DNA from: Apostichopus japonicus
Taxonomy: Eukaryota; Echinodermata; Holothuroidea; Aspidochirotida; Stichopodidae
Direction: 5' to 3'
DNA: 64,000 bases
Assembly (NCBI RefSeq): GCF_037975245.1
Contig: NC_092564.1
Location: 5,572,484-5,636,483, forward strand
Both the position numbers and the translations under genes were made by a program. Below the pieces are notes generated by a model. It searched no databases and was not told the DNA's origin. It saw only the letters and a program-made list of their open reading frames with translations. Positions 27,508 through 39,725 of this stretch are shown one piece after another (within the stretch, counting starts at the first letter, position 1; each line of letters opens with the position of its first letter).

Positions 27508-27926
27508 ATGACCTTCAAATGGGATGCACAGAGCTTAGATCCAAGAGGTACATATCAGACGGCTTCTGTACCAGTGTGCGACCAATCACCGAAGTCGTCT
27601 GCGCCGGTGAATGTCTCCCGCTACAGTATCTTCCAAACTACGCTGCCTATCAGAAAACTTGGTCGCGTGAAAAAACCCGCGAATGGAGATGTGTTGATGA
27701 CGTCATCAGATACAGAAATGTCAACCTGTTATGTCAAAATGGCGAACAAAGGAAATACAGGATTCCCACTGTGAAAGGTTGTAAGTGTAAACGGTACAAC
27801 AGACGACACAACGAGTCAGATTTACCGCCAAATGACAGTCGACAGGCGATTTCGAGACCGGAACCGGTGTCCGACGATAGACGGGCGGACAGACGAGCGA
27901 GCAAAAGAAGAAACAGAAACCAGTGA
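27508..27926 (+). CDS. Sclerostin/SOSTDC1-type Wnt/BMP antagonist, exon 2 with cystine knot
   Basis: Completes a 223-residue protein (vertebrate relatives are about 206-213). Residues 91-178 form a DAN-family C-terminal cystine knot with eight cysteines at 91, 105, 116, 120, 146, 160, 176 and 178. Diagnostic strings are RYISDGFCTS, VCAGECLPL, EWRCVDD and CKCKRYNRRHNES; the last contains an N-glycosylation sequon at N186. A basic tail (RRADRRASKRRNRN) could bind heparan sulfate. Family members are extracellular and block LRP5/6-dependent Wnt signalling and, in some cases, BMPs. The finger-2 loop reads LPNYAAYQKTW, so the Asn-X-Ile LRP-binding motif of vertebrate proteins lacks its isoleucine. 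The gene appears intact. Orthology to the SOST/SOSTDC1 ancestor is likely; which vertebrate copy it is nearer cannot be settled. Confidence 0.96.
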
Positions 27927-30458
27927 GAAGAAACACAACAACTAACAACTCCCGAGGAGCTGAATTGTAACCAAGGTCTCCAGCAATGAGATCTTAAAGA
28001 AGACGCCTTGATCTGTGATAGTTTTTTATCATCCGTTTTTGCCTATTCGGTCCGTTATTTATACCATCTCATGCACAGGGCAGTTTTGACAGCATCTCAT
28101 ATCCTTATCGGTAAGGGATTCGCGTTTTTAGATCTATATAGGCCTAGTTGATATCTTCATGCGTGTGTGTGTGTCTGTTATTTGTATGAAGGAGGGTTCT
28201 TGTATATGACGTCATCGTTGGTTTGGCGTCAAAGGGAATCTCCCGACGACGATCTGTTCGATCGAACAAGTAGTCTAGAAAAGCCAGCATGAAAGACTGG
28301 GTCAACTCATAAAAGGGAAAAAGGTATGAAGAATGTCATTCTTGGCGTTCCATAAGACGTATTCCACGCCATTTTTTAATCTAGGGTCTTTGACGAAAAT
28401 GTTGACCTAGGGTAGTGTTTTCTCCAACGAATTTAGCAAATTAGTTTATGTTTCTTTCGCACTATGCAACCGTGACTGGGGACATTTTCGACATGAACGT
28501 CAGATAGAGAACGTTCCTTAATTTTACATTATTTTTATGACAACCCACTACTTCAGGTAGGACTGATCTGTCGCACAAAATATGTCATCATTTTTATCTT
28601 GCAAAATTTATTACTTCTAACGGTGGCAGTTCTTTGCCGAACAAAATATTTCTATTATTTCTCGTCGCACAAATTTTCAACGTTTAAAGTCATATATAGA
28701 GAGAGAAGCATGTAATAGGTCCGTTTCGTATTTGTCAATTGCCTTTTAAATATAAATACAGTATACAACTTAAAGGAAAGTCCAGGTGATAACCTTGCTT
28801 TTGCCTGAAGTAAGACCTTCTGAGCATCCTAATGGAAACTGCATTCAATTCCCGCATACCGTGTTGAGAAAGCAAACATTTAAAAGTTGTCACGGATTGT
28901 ACCAAATTTGAACTTTGAAGCAAACAGCTGTGCTGTCATAGGAAGCGCACTAACAAATTTGTTGCATATTTCTCCAATTTATATTTAATTACAAATTTAC
29001 TTCCAACCTTTTCAAAACTTTGATAGATCAACACAAGAATACACTGCCTCCAATTGATTTATTCTTTACTTCACATCTCATTAGTTTAATATGGAAACCT
29101 ATCCAAGCCAAGGTAAAAAAATAATAAGTGTAAGCAAGAGCAAAACCAAACCGTTTGCTGCGTGTCTGCAACTAACACATCACACTTGTTTGCTCCAAGT
29201 TCACTTTTGGTACAAACTGTGATACTATCAATCATCGATATCTCACAACACATTGTGTAGGTAATATACATGCAAAGTTCACCAGACTGTGTGTTAATCA
29301 TTCATTAGTCAAAAAGAAATTTGTATATGGACTATACATTGAACACAATGTTATAGTCTCTACTCCTGTTTACAGAGAGATGTTAAGGCACATTACTGCA
29401 GTGCAGTATTATATACTAAAATCTACGGTGCATATTGTACGTGCATACTTACAATTTGTCCATGTGTGAAACAATTTTTACTTCGACCTTTACACACTTG
29501 TCCTCCAAAGAAGGAGAATTTACTTCGGAAATTGCCCACACACAACACAGTTGTGGAAATGTTCGACATGCATCTCCCGAACGACTTATGTTAATGTAGT
29601 ATTGATCACTTGCCTTTTCACGACTAAGATAATACTTTCAAAAATTCCCCAAAAGTGAGAATTTGAGAGTGTGGGGGGGGGGGTGGGAGAGCAACATGTG
29701 AGCAATCACAATCCATTCGAGCTATTAATTTTCACTTCTTATTTCTGGAATGGAATCTTCCACTATTATTTTCATTTACATAATAAATTTCAAATTGTAT
29801 TTCATTTAGAGCTTTTCTTGCATGAAGTCAACTATTTTGTTATATAAAATAAAATTTTACTCTTCGGTCGTAATCATGCACAGTCTAGACAAAAAAAGTC
29901 CTCGTTTTATGGAATTAAAAGTATAGACCTTCAGAAAAGGGCATGAATGGTTTCTCCCTGTTCCGCATCAGTATTCCCACATTTTATATATATATAATCA
30001 AAGAAGAGTCTTCATCATAAGATACAAAACAAAACAATTTTTTTTATTGTTTTTTTTTTATTTCTGTATTCTAACTATTATTTTTACTTCATTACGAAGA
30101 TAATATTTAAAACATCGTTACAAAACAAAAAGTATATTTCTTGTATATAAAATAAAATCTGAAATTTCTGTGCAGATAACCATTTCTTTTGTCTCTATTG
30201 TACAAAATAAAATGTACAGACCTTTAAGGATTCAGAAGAATAATATTTTTCAATATTATTTGTGGGTGTGTGTGTGTGTTTTTAAGGAGATCTTTCTTCT
30301 GTAAAAAGTGATATTTTTGTTTGTATAAATTTAACATTACACGGTGAATTCTTTTCCTCATTTCCAAGTAGTAAGAAATAATGTTCAGCCAACACGTTGA
30401 TCGTGACAGTATTATTGTCAGACTAAGTGGACACTCGTTTTTCAAGTATTTTCTAAGT
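27927..30458 (+). other. 3' UTR and downstream flank of the sclerostin-type gene
   Basis: No further gene seen. The first clear AATAAA I noticed after the stop is at 29782-29787, followed by several more in an AT-rich stretch up to about 30215. The true transcript end cannot be fixed. A GT run lies at 28162-28175 and a poly-G run near 29673-29682. Confidence 0.4.
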
Positions 30459-30556
30459 TTCTTCAAGTTACTCAGAGTTTCTCTCAGTTACTCAGAGTTT
30501 CTCTCAGTTACTCAGAGTTTCTCCCAGTTACTCAGAGTTTCCACAGAGTTTCACCA
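30459..30556. repeat. 20 bp tandem repeat, about five copies
   Basis: AGTTACTCAGAGTTTCTC(T/C)C repeats with period 20, the outer copies decayed. Confidence 0.9.
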
Positions 30557-31522
30557 AGTTTACGTATCTATTCTTTAGCTCAGCTATACATCAAGAGAGA
30601 CTTATGTGCGAGAGATTACACTCGCCTGTCACTTGGTTATATCAATGTCTACAAGCAATTGATTCGAAATGAACTAAACCACTTTGTCTTGTTATTATGT
30701 ATAGCTCCAGTAAGTTACATTCGCTGCGCTTTTCTAAATTGTTCTTCGCTGTCTGTTCGTCTGTATGTCTGTACTGAATGTCGATGAATACAATAACCAA
30801 ATATTGTAAAGAAAAGAGTTGTTAGTCCTAATTATGTTGGCCAGCTGGGTAAATCTGAAAGCTCGTTGAACTTGCACTGTAATTCAAATAGAAGTTTGAC
30901 CAAAGACCTAATTTTGTAGGTACAGAAAATACCACTAAATTGCGTACACTTTTTTTTATCTCCAAATATGTACAACTTGTGCGATTGTCGTGGGTTTCAT
31001 ATTTATCGATATTTGATTGATAAGGAAACAGAACAAAAAACAATGCTTTTAATAATGGAAAAATGATGTTTACAAACTATTAAAATAACTCATAAGATCG
31101 TAAGAATTGCGTGAAAACGTATCTCAGTTATGAAGTAAGGTATTCAAACTGAGGTTGAACAAGGTTCATACAATATTTGTAAAATGTGAGAACCGATCCA
31201 AACTCTATGACATTTTCACCGTGTAGAAATTGTAGTTAGTTGGAAAGACACTTTGAAGTTCTCGAGGCCACACTTTTTCAGAGCCTTCCTTGTGATTTAG
31301 GGGTGGGGTATATGAGGTATAATAGCCAAGCTTAATATATTGCCATGCATTGTATACGCATTGATGTCGTCAGCTTGATGTATATGCAGGTACAAACCTT
31401 TTAGAATTGGGCATGAAGTACCGGTAATCACTAAATGGGATAGTATATAGCCTGCCACAGAACCGTGTTATTATTTAAATGATTCAAGTTAACACCAACT
31501 CAGCTTATAGTACATATAGAAA

Positions 31523-31525
<3 letters not shown>
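30557..31525. other. Intergenic DNA, no gene recognised
   Basis: AT-rich with no recognisable features. Confidence 0.4.

Positions 31526-31602
<77 letters not shown>
31526..31602. repeat. TA microsatellite followed by (CA)n
   Basis: About 32 TA units running into ACACACACACACA. Confidence 0.97.
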
Positions 31603-31603
<1 letters not shown>

Positions 31604-31688
31604 TCTAGCGTGCCGAGTTTTCAATACATAAATATAAACTAAAAGAGTTCATTTCGGTGACAAAAGGTTTTCACCAAGTTATAGCGTG

Positions 31689-31750
31689 ACAGGGCTTCAA
31701 TCGATGACGTCACATAGAGTAGGGTTTACCCTGATGTGACTAAGCCCTGT
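31689..31750. repeat. Nested imperfect palindrome, 62 bp
   Basis: Three nested complementary pairs: ACAGGGCTT with AAGCCCTGT, GTCACAT with ATGTGAC, and AGGGT with ACCCT around a TT centre. The arms are separated by short unpaired bulges. It lies about 90 bp after a TA/CA microsatellite. Confidence 0.88.
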
Positions 31751-34600
31751 TGAAGATCCCATCCAGGGTATGAAGTATATTGGTCTTTACCTTGGAATCG
31801 TTCCAAAGAACCATTCAAACAATATTAATCGTTAAAATTGATGGAGTACCGAGTAAATATTGCTTTTAAATAGTCTTTTTTGATTTCTTTCACACGGTCG
31901 TGATTTTGATATAGTCAAAAGGGCTAAAGGGTAGTCCTACTTGTGGATGGGTGGGTGGGTATATAGTGTAAAGAATATACTTATAGGGACCTATTGAAAA
32001 GGATGTGAAAACGAGACAAGTGCGGTAAAAGGTGCGTGTTCGTTTACGCATCATTGATAGTTATGTTTAAGCCATGTAAACATTACCAAATCCACTGTTG
32101 TGTGGTTTGCTAGGTTTATTTCATTAACAACTGATTAAAAATTTGATATAAAAAAAATAGTAGTGATTGGTAAATTTTGTACTTTTACATATAACACTTC
32201 TTTATTTCATTAGCTGGGCTAGTCAAGTTTTCATCCAAAAAAAATGAAACCCCGTGAAAGTTGAAAGTTTTCAATTGCGTTTGGTTTGTGATTAATACTG
32301 ACATAAATAAATGTCTGGGAGATTAAATTTTGTTTTCAAAAAAGTAAAAAATTAATTTAACTACTTACTCATTATTAATCTGCACTTGGTGCGGAAGTTC
32401 CCTGAGAGTGTTTTAGTTTAATTCATTACAATTGAGTTTTGAGTTTGTTTAACGACTGTTTGATGATTCACTTTCATATAAGAAAACTTCATATAAACAA
32501 CTTGTTCAATTAGACAAAAAGGAAACAAAACGCATATGTTTTTAAATCTAGTTTATAAGTCACTTATTCCAGACAACGAATCCAGTCTTAAGGATGGAAC
32601 TATATTTTCATTAAAATGAAATTAAAAAATACGATTTGTTCTTTGACCACGATGCAATCTTGGAATGTAGTTAGAACGTGAAAAATGGTATTGAAATCTT
32701 TCCCTATATGCTTCTGTTTCAATTCACTGAAAATAATTTTAAAATGAACTAGGAGAATGGAGAGGTTAATTGAAAAGCAATTATTGTTTTTACAGTGTGG
32801 GTTTTATTCTTTAGATGAATTGAGAGGATCGAAATGTTCAAGAAAGGGCTCATCCAAGTTACTTTACTTTGTTATAGAAATTCAGATGCACATATAACGT
32901 TGTTTTGTTTTTGGCTAATGCGACTTTTTTTCTTGGTGTATCGGGTAGGGTGAGGGACGAGGGGCTGGGGGGGGGGTGTTAATGAAAGGAAAAAATCCTA
33001 CATTGCTTCATCTTGAACGGTAGATTGAGTCATAAGAAATGATCCACTAGGTGGCATTGTATATAACTATTTCTGTAGGTCTATATATATATACAGATTA
33101 CGTAAATTGGATTCTGTTGCTTAATATTACGTAATAGTTAAACTTCGATATAAAAATAATATAATGTACTATTCTATTCTATTCATCCATTTATTTAAGA
33201 GCGTGACTTATTGATAGCTTTATTTGTCAATAATTTTGTAATGTAATATTAACATATAAATACATATAAGTAGTCAAGGGGTTTATGTGAAAATCAATAT
33301 CCGTTACCTGTTTTCTATGCCGATGTCGGTTAACCGACATATCCAATATTCTCAACTTATGCTGCCCTTAACCCAGTCTATCAAACTGGCTTCACTGCAT
33401 TTTGGCATAGGATCATGTTTAGTATGATGTTATGTCAAGACGTAACAAGTCTGCATGGATATAAGCGGACTGGGCCTGAGAGTGGACATTCAGCTTAGTT
33501 GGGTTTTCGCGGCAAGGCTCTATCTTGCTGAATTTTCTGAAAAACTATCAAACTCAGTTTCAAATTCAGTTTGAAAATAACAGACACATGTATTTTCCAG
33601 TTCCCATCTTTGTCACTTAAAAGAGCTTCAATTAATTTAAATAGTTGAGAAATAATAAAGAATTACTTTCTTACCCAACTAAAGTAAAAGTAAGACAAAA
33701 ATATTTAAAACTTTGTTGTAAATTTGAAAGAGGCTTATGTATGTGCCAGAGCACAGTTTATGTACTATTAAAATATATTTCGCGCATTCCATTACTACGA
33801 TCTATCCTTGTTTGTTATATATTGACGGTTTTTCGGTGTCGATTTTCCTTTGTAAATTATATTATGTTGTATCTATTGCGAAGAAAATACGCAATTAATG
33901 TAACGGTAACAACAAAAGGGTACATTGTGCGTGTGTGTGTGGGGGGGGGGTGATGAATGTAACTTAAAGGACATGGGGAATTCCCTGGATTTGGGGCGGA
34001 TGGTGTACCCCTCCACTCATCTTCCGTATAGCTACTCGCCGCTATGTAAGTTTTAAAGGGGTCCAAGTCCCCCCCCCCAATGATTCGCACAGCAAGGATT
34101 TTCATGCGATCGTGATGCCAACACTGGGGTAATTTCAACACCCCTCAACATGGCTATTAACCCTCTCTCCTTCGCGAAATCTCAAACCTCTGTCAGGGTC
34201 CCCACCTTATTACCATAGTTTGGATATACCGTATAGAAAGCGCATATCCATGAACAAGAAAACACACTTCCCACGCATATATCCTTTCAAAATTAAGAAC
34301 ATTTTGCTACTGATAATCCCTAGGGAGGGCGTGGATAATTGGCTCATAGTATCAGCCCACAGACTGACAAAAATGGATGATATTTTGTAACAATCTGATT
34401 CAAGGTGATTCCCATAATCTCCCTTCCCACAACGTCCAATCTCCTCTCACACGTCAATTTATGTACTTCTATCTCAAACATAATTCGCACATGAAATTCC
34501 CCCTGCAAGTACTCCTCCCTCCCATTGACGTAAACCCCTGTATGCACCCTCCTCCATCTTGTCGTTGTCCTTGTGTATACGTCCGGCATTCCACCTACCA
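31751..34600. other. Intergenic DNA, no gene recognised
   Basis: AT-rich. Poly-G runs near 32970-32978 and 33941-33950 and a poly-C run near 34069-34078. The open frame 33645-33953 is AT-driven. Confidence 0.4.
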
Positions 34601-34639
34601 ACTCACCTTTATCAATCAACTTTTTACCATCTCTTTCAC

Positions 34640-34935
34640 TTGATTTGTAGGACACATCGCACCCCTTCACTTTTTCCTTAAACGTAGTAGATGCCTACCC
34701 TTTGCATAAGGCCGCACCAATTCGGAGGTTGTGGTTTATAGGGCACACATCATCCCCTTGTATTTTCCTTACTTTTACACATTTACTTTCCTCTTGTATA
34801 AGGCCCCATCAATTTGGATGAGAGGCATTGGGTTTTAGGACACACCTTATCCCCTTCAACTTTTGCCTTACATACCATAGTTGCCTTATATACCCTTCCA
34901 CAGGGCCCCATCGATTTCGAAACCCTGATTTGTGG
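34640..34935. repeat. Degenerate tandem repeat, ~95-100 bp unit, about three copies
   Basis: The blocks AGG(A/G)CACA(C/T), then (A)TCCCCTT, CCTTAC, and GGCC(C/G)CA(T/C)CAATT recur at about 34648, 34740 and 34838 with heavy divergence. Confidence 0.6.
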
Positions 34936-35682
34936 GATACGACAAGGGAAATTAGAAGAGAAAATATCGATCAGGGAAAATGTCACTTTTGACACGGTTT
35001 CAAAGAATCGCAAGTATATAGTACCGTATATAGCTTTATAATGTCTTTTTAACGAATCGCACAGTGATTGATTATCGCTGTTCGAGTGTCCAGTGTTTCC
35101 CAAAGTACACGCTACATGCGCTTATCGTGTACCGGATGATATGGCTTTCTGACCATGGCTTTGTTGGGGTCAGCTCTTGTAAAAAGGGGAATTTAAACCC
35201 CTTTTCTCCTTACTGCTTAGTGGCTAATTCCACTTTTTTGGTTTCTTAAGTAAAACGTTTTTTTTTTTTAAACCCATCAGTGACGGGAATGACTATTCTT
35301 TAAGTCTTAGGCCTCTCCAGATTACTAGACAGAAACGGATACGTGATTTAAAGAGTGGCACGTTCTAAAAGACATATTCGGGCCGGATTACAATCTTCAC
35401 CCTTTTCAGTTTTGAAAAGCAAAGGTAAGCTTAAATTAAAGAGATCATTCAACCACCACTCTTGTATAGCGAGTCTATAGTATTTGTATGTACTTACAAT
35501 GTGCGGTCGATATATACAGATGAGATGGGCCGTTTTGGCCAAAAGTACAGTCAACTCAGGATAAATAATTTAAAGGATGACACTGAGGAAACAAAATTAT
35601 TTTGGGTATTTTGTGCACTGTCGAAAACACTGCTAACAGGCCAGATAGCATTACTTTACCATTGTTTGTTGTTGATATATAT

Positions 35683-35728
<46 letters not shown>

Positions 35729-37124
35729 AATAACCCTTTAATTAAGCATCTGGGCCTCATCAATTAAAGTGGCTGACCTGCTTAGTCTAATACACAGACC
35801 TTTAATTAGGTCACTCCTTAGAAGCAACACAAAACGCACAAGGGAAAAACGTAAGATTAACATTAACATCATCATTTAAGCTTGGACCTTTAGAATCCTA
35901 CGTCTTCATCAATTTAACCTTAAAGGAGCATTATTTAGATTAAGCATATTTTAAAGCTAAACTGGAAAAACCAGAATATCTGTAGAAATATTCCCAACAC
36001 TCATTTTTTCTCTCTTTTTGTTTCTTGGGCTCAATGAGACATATCAAGTCCAAATTTTTCCTGAAGTCACCCTTTAATGAATGTTGATGGAGAAGCAGAG
36101 GTAGAAATTGAATGGGGTGGATGGGAGGGAGGGGTGTTTGCTCAGTATTAATTTGTAGGTAATTTTCAATGCGACGTCCATAGTTCTTCTGGAAAGTTTT
36201 AAATACTATATCACAGCAAATGCGTATCCTTTAAACCCATTCTGCATACTGAAAGAAAGAAGACACCGTTTACTAAAGTACCACAGAACTTAATCACATA
36301 GAAGCTTGTCCCGGGTTGTCGCTTGCAGCAATTTGAAAACCAACAGCTCATCCAAAAGCGTCAACCTACACTGCTATCTCACGTAGAGTCTTAACGTTAG
36401 GCAATGAAGTGCCAAATTAATTTTACAGATTGTAAGAATTCTTAAATAAAGAAATACACATAACTGTGAGCTTAGCTTATATGTATGTGGGATGGAAAGC
36501 GTAAGGAATCTTAAGCATGTTTTTATAATAAATAAACTTGCTTCCACTAAACAGTTTATTGCTGCTCGATCTGTACTGCTCACACATAACAACACTTAAC
36601 AGTACTTTCTACGGACACATACTGCACGTACGACGTTTTCAAGGTGCCAAGAAATTGAAATGTGGCCTTTAACTGCACACACATACAACTCGTAGGATGT
36701 ATCCGAAGTTTCATCTATCCGGCATGAGATTACCGCTAGACTGCGTCTGTCCTTTGGTATTTCAATGGCAGTGACACAGACGGGCGATAGCCTATGGCTT
36801 GCCTAGCCTAGCTACAAGTTAACTAGTATAAGTTTAGTTATAAAGTTATCGTTGTTACTTAATATCAAAGCTGACAGTAGTAACTAGGCTTAGGCTATAT
36901 CCAATTGTTAGAAGTGGAAAGATGGATTCAACTCAAGACATTGTGATAAGAAACGTAGTTGGGAATGAGCTGACCGTCTGCTCTTGCTGTTTGCATTTAC
37001 CAACATTTACTTTCAATCCAACCTTGCTGCCTCATTCACCACTCTATAGTGTATATCAGTCTTTATCATTCACTGTTCATTTTTCTAGTGCGTCGTTTGA
37101 GTATTTACTCCTCCCCAGAGGTCC
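34936..37124. other. Intergenic DNA, no gene recognised; includes a TA microsatellite
   Basis: A TA microsatellite spans about 35674-35726. No recognisable coding exon is present. Confidence 0.45.
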
Positions 37125-37575
37125 GATAGCCAGGCTAGGGGCACAGGGGGTGCCCCTTCCACTTTCAGACTAGTTTTTCCCAACCCCATCCCCAAATTTG
37201 TCCCACCATCATGTGAACAGAAACTTGACAAGTAATAGCACATGCATGAGTATTGCCCCCCCACTTTTCCTCAGGTTAAAAATGTGCCCTTTTTCTAAAT
37301 AAAAAGTGTACTCTTGATCACCTTATTAGGTCAGCGATATTTCAGTACGAGATCTAATCCTAATTTAGAACTATTCATTAATTTCTGTGTGTATCGATTG
37401 CGTGTGCAGGGACTTGGACTTGTACTGCTTTCACCTCATTTTGTCTCGAAAGAAAACTTGTTCCTTGTTTCCCAATTTGCACATTGGACATTTCAGTGCT
37501 AGTATGCATTTTTTCGTTGAGGGCGGGGGGGGGGGGGAGGGCGTTGATGGAGTGATGTGTATACGCAAATAAGGA
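37125..37575 (+). mobile_element. Dispersed transposon fragment related to the element at 62134-62916
   Basis: Three blocks match the reverse complement of the 62 kb element in the same order. They are CCCCCCACTTTTCCTCAGG plus AAAATGTGCCC (about 37257-37290), ATCGATTGCGTGTGCAGGGA plus CTTGGACT (about 37395-37425), and GCGTTGATGGAGTGATGTGT plus ATACGCAAATAAG (about 37541-37573). The outer ends do not show the 62 kb copy's clean inverted repeat, so it is truncated or diverged. Confidence 0.7.
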
Positions 37576-39363
37576 GTACCTGCTCCCCAGGGGCCCAAAC
37601 ATTTCTGTAAAGCCGTCTCCCCTACATTTAGGTCTCATCAAAATTAGCATGGTGAACAATATAGACGGCTGGGCTTTGTGTGTTAGGCCCTTTGTACGTT
37701 AGGCCCGTAACTAGTTAAGAGCCTAACGTAAGATTCTACAACATTTGGGAACATGCCAAGATCTTTTCTTCAAAAAGTAAGAACAAATGTGTAAGGCGCT
37801 GCTAAAACCCCGTAAGCTATAATTCATTTCAACTAGTACTTTTAACTATAGGCTAGCATATTTTTTTCCACAAGATTCGAGCTAATCTGGTGCATCAGAT
37901 GTTTCAGTATTTCGTTGAAACCTCGTTACTATAACATAGGCACCCTTTGCGCGAGCGACCTTCAAAATCACCGCAAAGCGTAATGTTGTCAACAGGTGCG
38001 ATATGGCCTCTATGTGGAAATTTCTGTGGAACAAACGCATTTTCCTATAAAAGTTCAATCAAAGTTACAAAGACCTATTGGAAACTATTTGTTTCACAGG
38101 TAGCGTAGACCTCCTATACCTATCACGTGGCTTGTATGTGAAATGAAATTAAACACAAGAAAAGAATAGAGAAAGACATACAGACTAAAAACTTCAAATC
38201 ACTTTTAACATTTCTATTTCTTTGCAAATAGGTCGTACATGGATTTAACATATAGGTTAAATTCCAACCTATAAACTGTTTCACTTCGGTTCGTTAGCTC
38301 TACTCAGATGATAACAATTGGAGAAGACTCTTTCATTCAGGGCGATTTAACACTTTTTGTGCAAAGAAGTATGCACAGAACAGAAGCTTGGTATGTCTGT
38401 AATACTCAACGTGGCCTTTTGTCCGATTTTCAGGTTGTTTCATTCCAGGTTATAGAATAAAAACGTTGACGGTTAACAATGAATTCAAACAAGAAGAAAG
38501 CTTCCAACACACGACCTCCAATTCTAGAATTGTTAGCAAAAGATACACAATGTCGAATCGTTACTGATTTGTTCTGTACTGTTTCATTCATCCAGCAGAG
38601 GTGGAGAGAGTGGGAGAGGTGGAGAGAGAGGGATAGAAAAGAGAGGCCCGAAAGACGGTTGAAAGGTTTCTTTGTGAATTAATCGCAAATAATGACAGTT
38701 CCGGCAAAACGAGGGAAAGAGAAAATAGTGACGCAGATAAAGTTGAAACCTATTTGGGGAGATGTATCAATATCGTAGGTCCTGTACACAAAACTTGGCT
38801 CGAAGCGGAAGTCAATAGACCATTGTCATCTACTGTCTTCCGATAATGAAAGCGGCCGCGTGGTTAGCTGTTCTGACAAGCTTTAACCTTTGTACATGCA
38901 TTTTAGTTTTGGCAATATCTCAACTTACAATGTGTGTTTTTTTGTCTCAACTTAAGTCCCTCCCCTCACCACCACACTCCAAGTGTTACATACATATATT
39001 GATTGGCAACCGCCCTCCACCCCTGCTCCCAACCGGTGGTAAATAATTTGACATTCTACACGCTAATGGTGGAATATTCCGATGACATTTAATTAATATG
39101 CTAGAAGTCAAATTATGGTCACCCATTCTCAAACTTCCACAAGCATTTGGAATTTGCAACTTTCAAAAATGCTTAAGCTCCTGTCATTGGCTCATTGAAC
39201 ATTCAGTGTGGGTGCGGGATCAGAAAGCAAAAGAAAAGTACAATAACAGTTTTTTTTTGCTCAAATATGATGGGCCTTAATTAAAAAAATACACAGAACG
39301 GCTGATACAAAAGTCTAATTAGGTTAAAGCGTTTCGTCCCTACAAGTTCTCAAGTTCCCAAAA
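37576..39363. other. Intergenic DNA, no gene recognised
   Basis: Contains a GAGAG-rich purine stretch near 38597-38650. A small open frame at 38846-39046 begins with a hydrophobic signal-like segment but shows no family resemblance or gene context. Confidence 0.4.
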
Positions 39364-39725
39364 TCAGTTCTGCTTATTTTGTAAAGTCACGATATTATTA
39401 TGGGAGTTGGTAAAAAGTACGTACCTGCATGGAAGCAGAGGAAGTGGAAGAGGGTTCAATCGACGGGGTGTGTGTGGGGGGGGGGTTGGTTCATGTGACT
39501 TTGGTTTGAGGGGGTATACCACAAAGATACCTTAAAACTTACTCAGTTCTGCTTATGTTGTATATGGTCAGTATATTATTGTGGGAGTTGGTAAAATTAA
39601 GTACCGGTATCTGGATTGGAGCAGAAGAGGCGGAAGAGGGTTCAATCGATGGGATAGGGGGAGGGGAGAGGGAGGTGGTACATGTGTCTTTGGTTTGAGG
39701 GGGTACCACAAAGTTAGCTTAAAGT
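39364..39725. repeat. Two-copy tandem duplication, ~180 bp unit
   Basis: CAGTTCTGCTTAT starts near 39365 and 39545. Each copy continues with GGGAGTTGGTAAAA, GGAAGAGGGTTCAATCGA and TTTGGTTTGAGGGGGTA. Substitutions and a G-run length difference separate the copies. Confidence 0.88.

Noticed and set aside
38846-39046. Small frame with a signal-peptide-like start
   Set aside because: The hydrophobic start is followed by unremarkable sequence; no cysteine pattern, donor site or partner exon was found.
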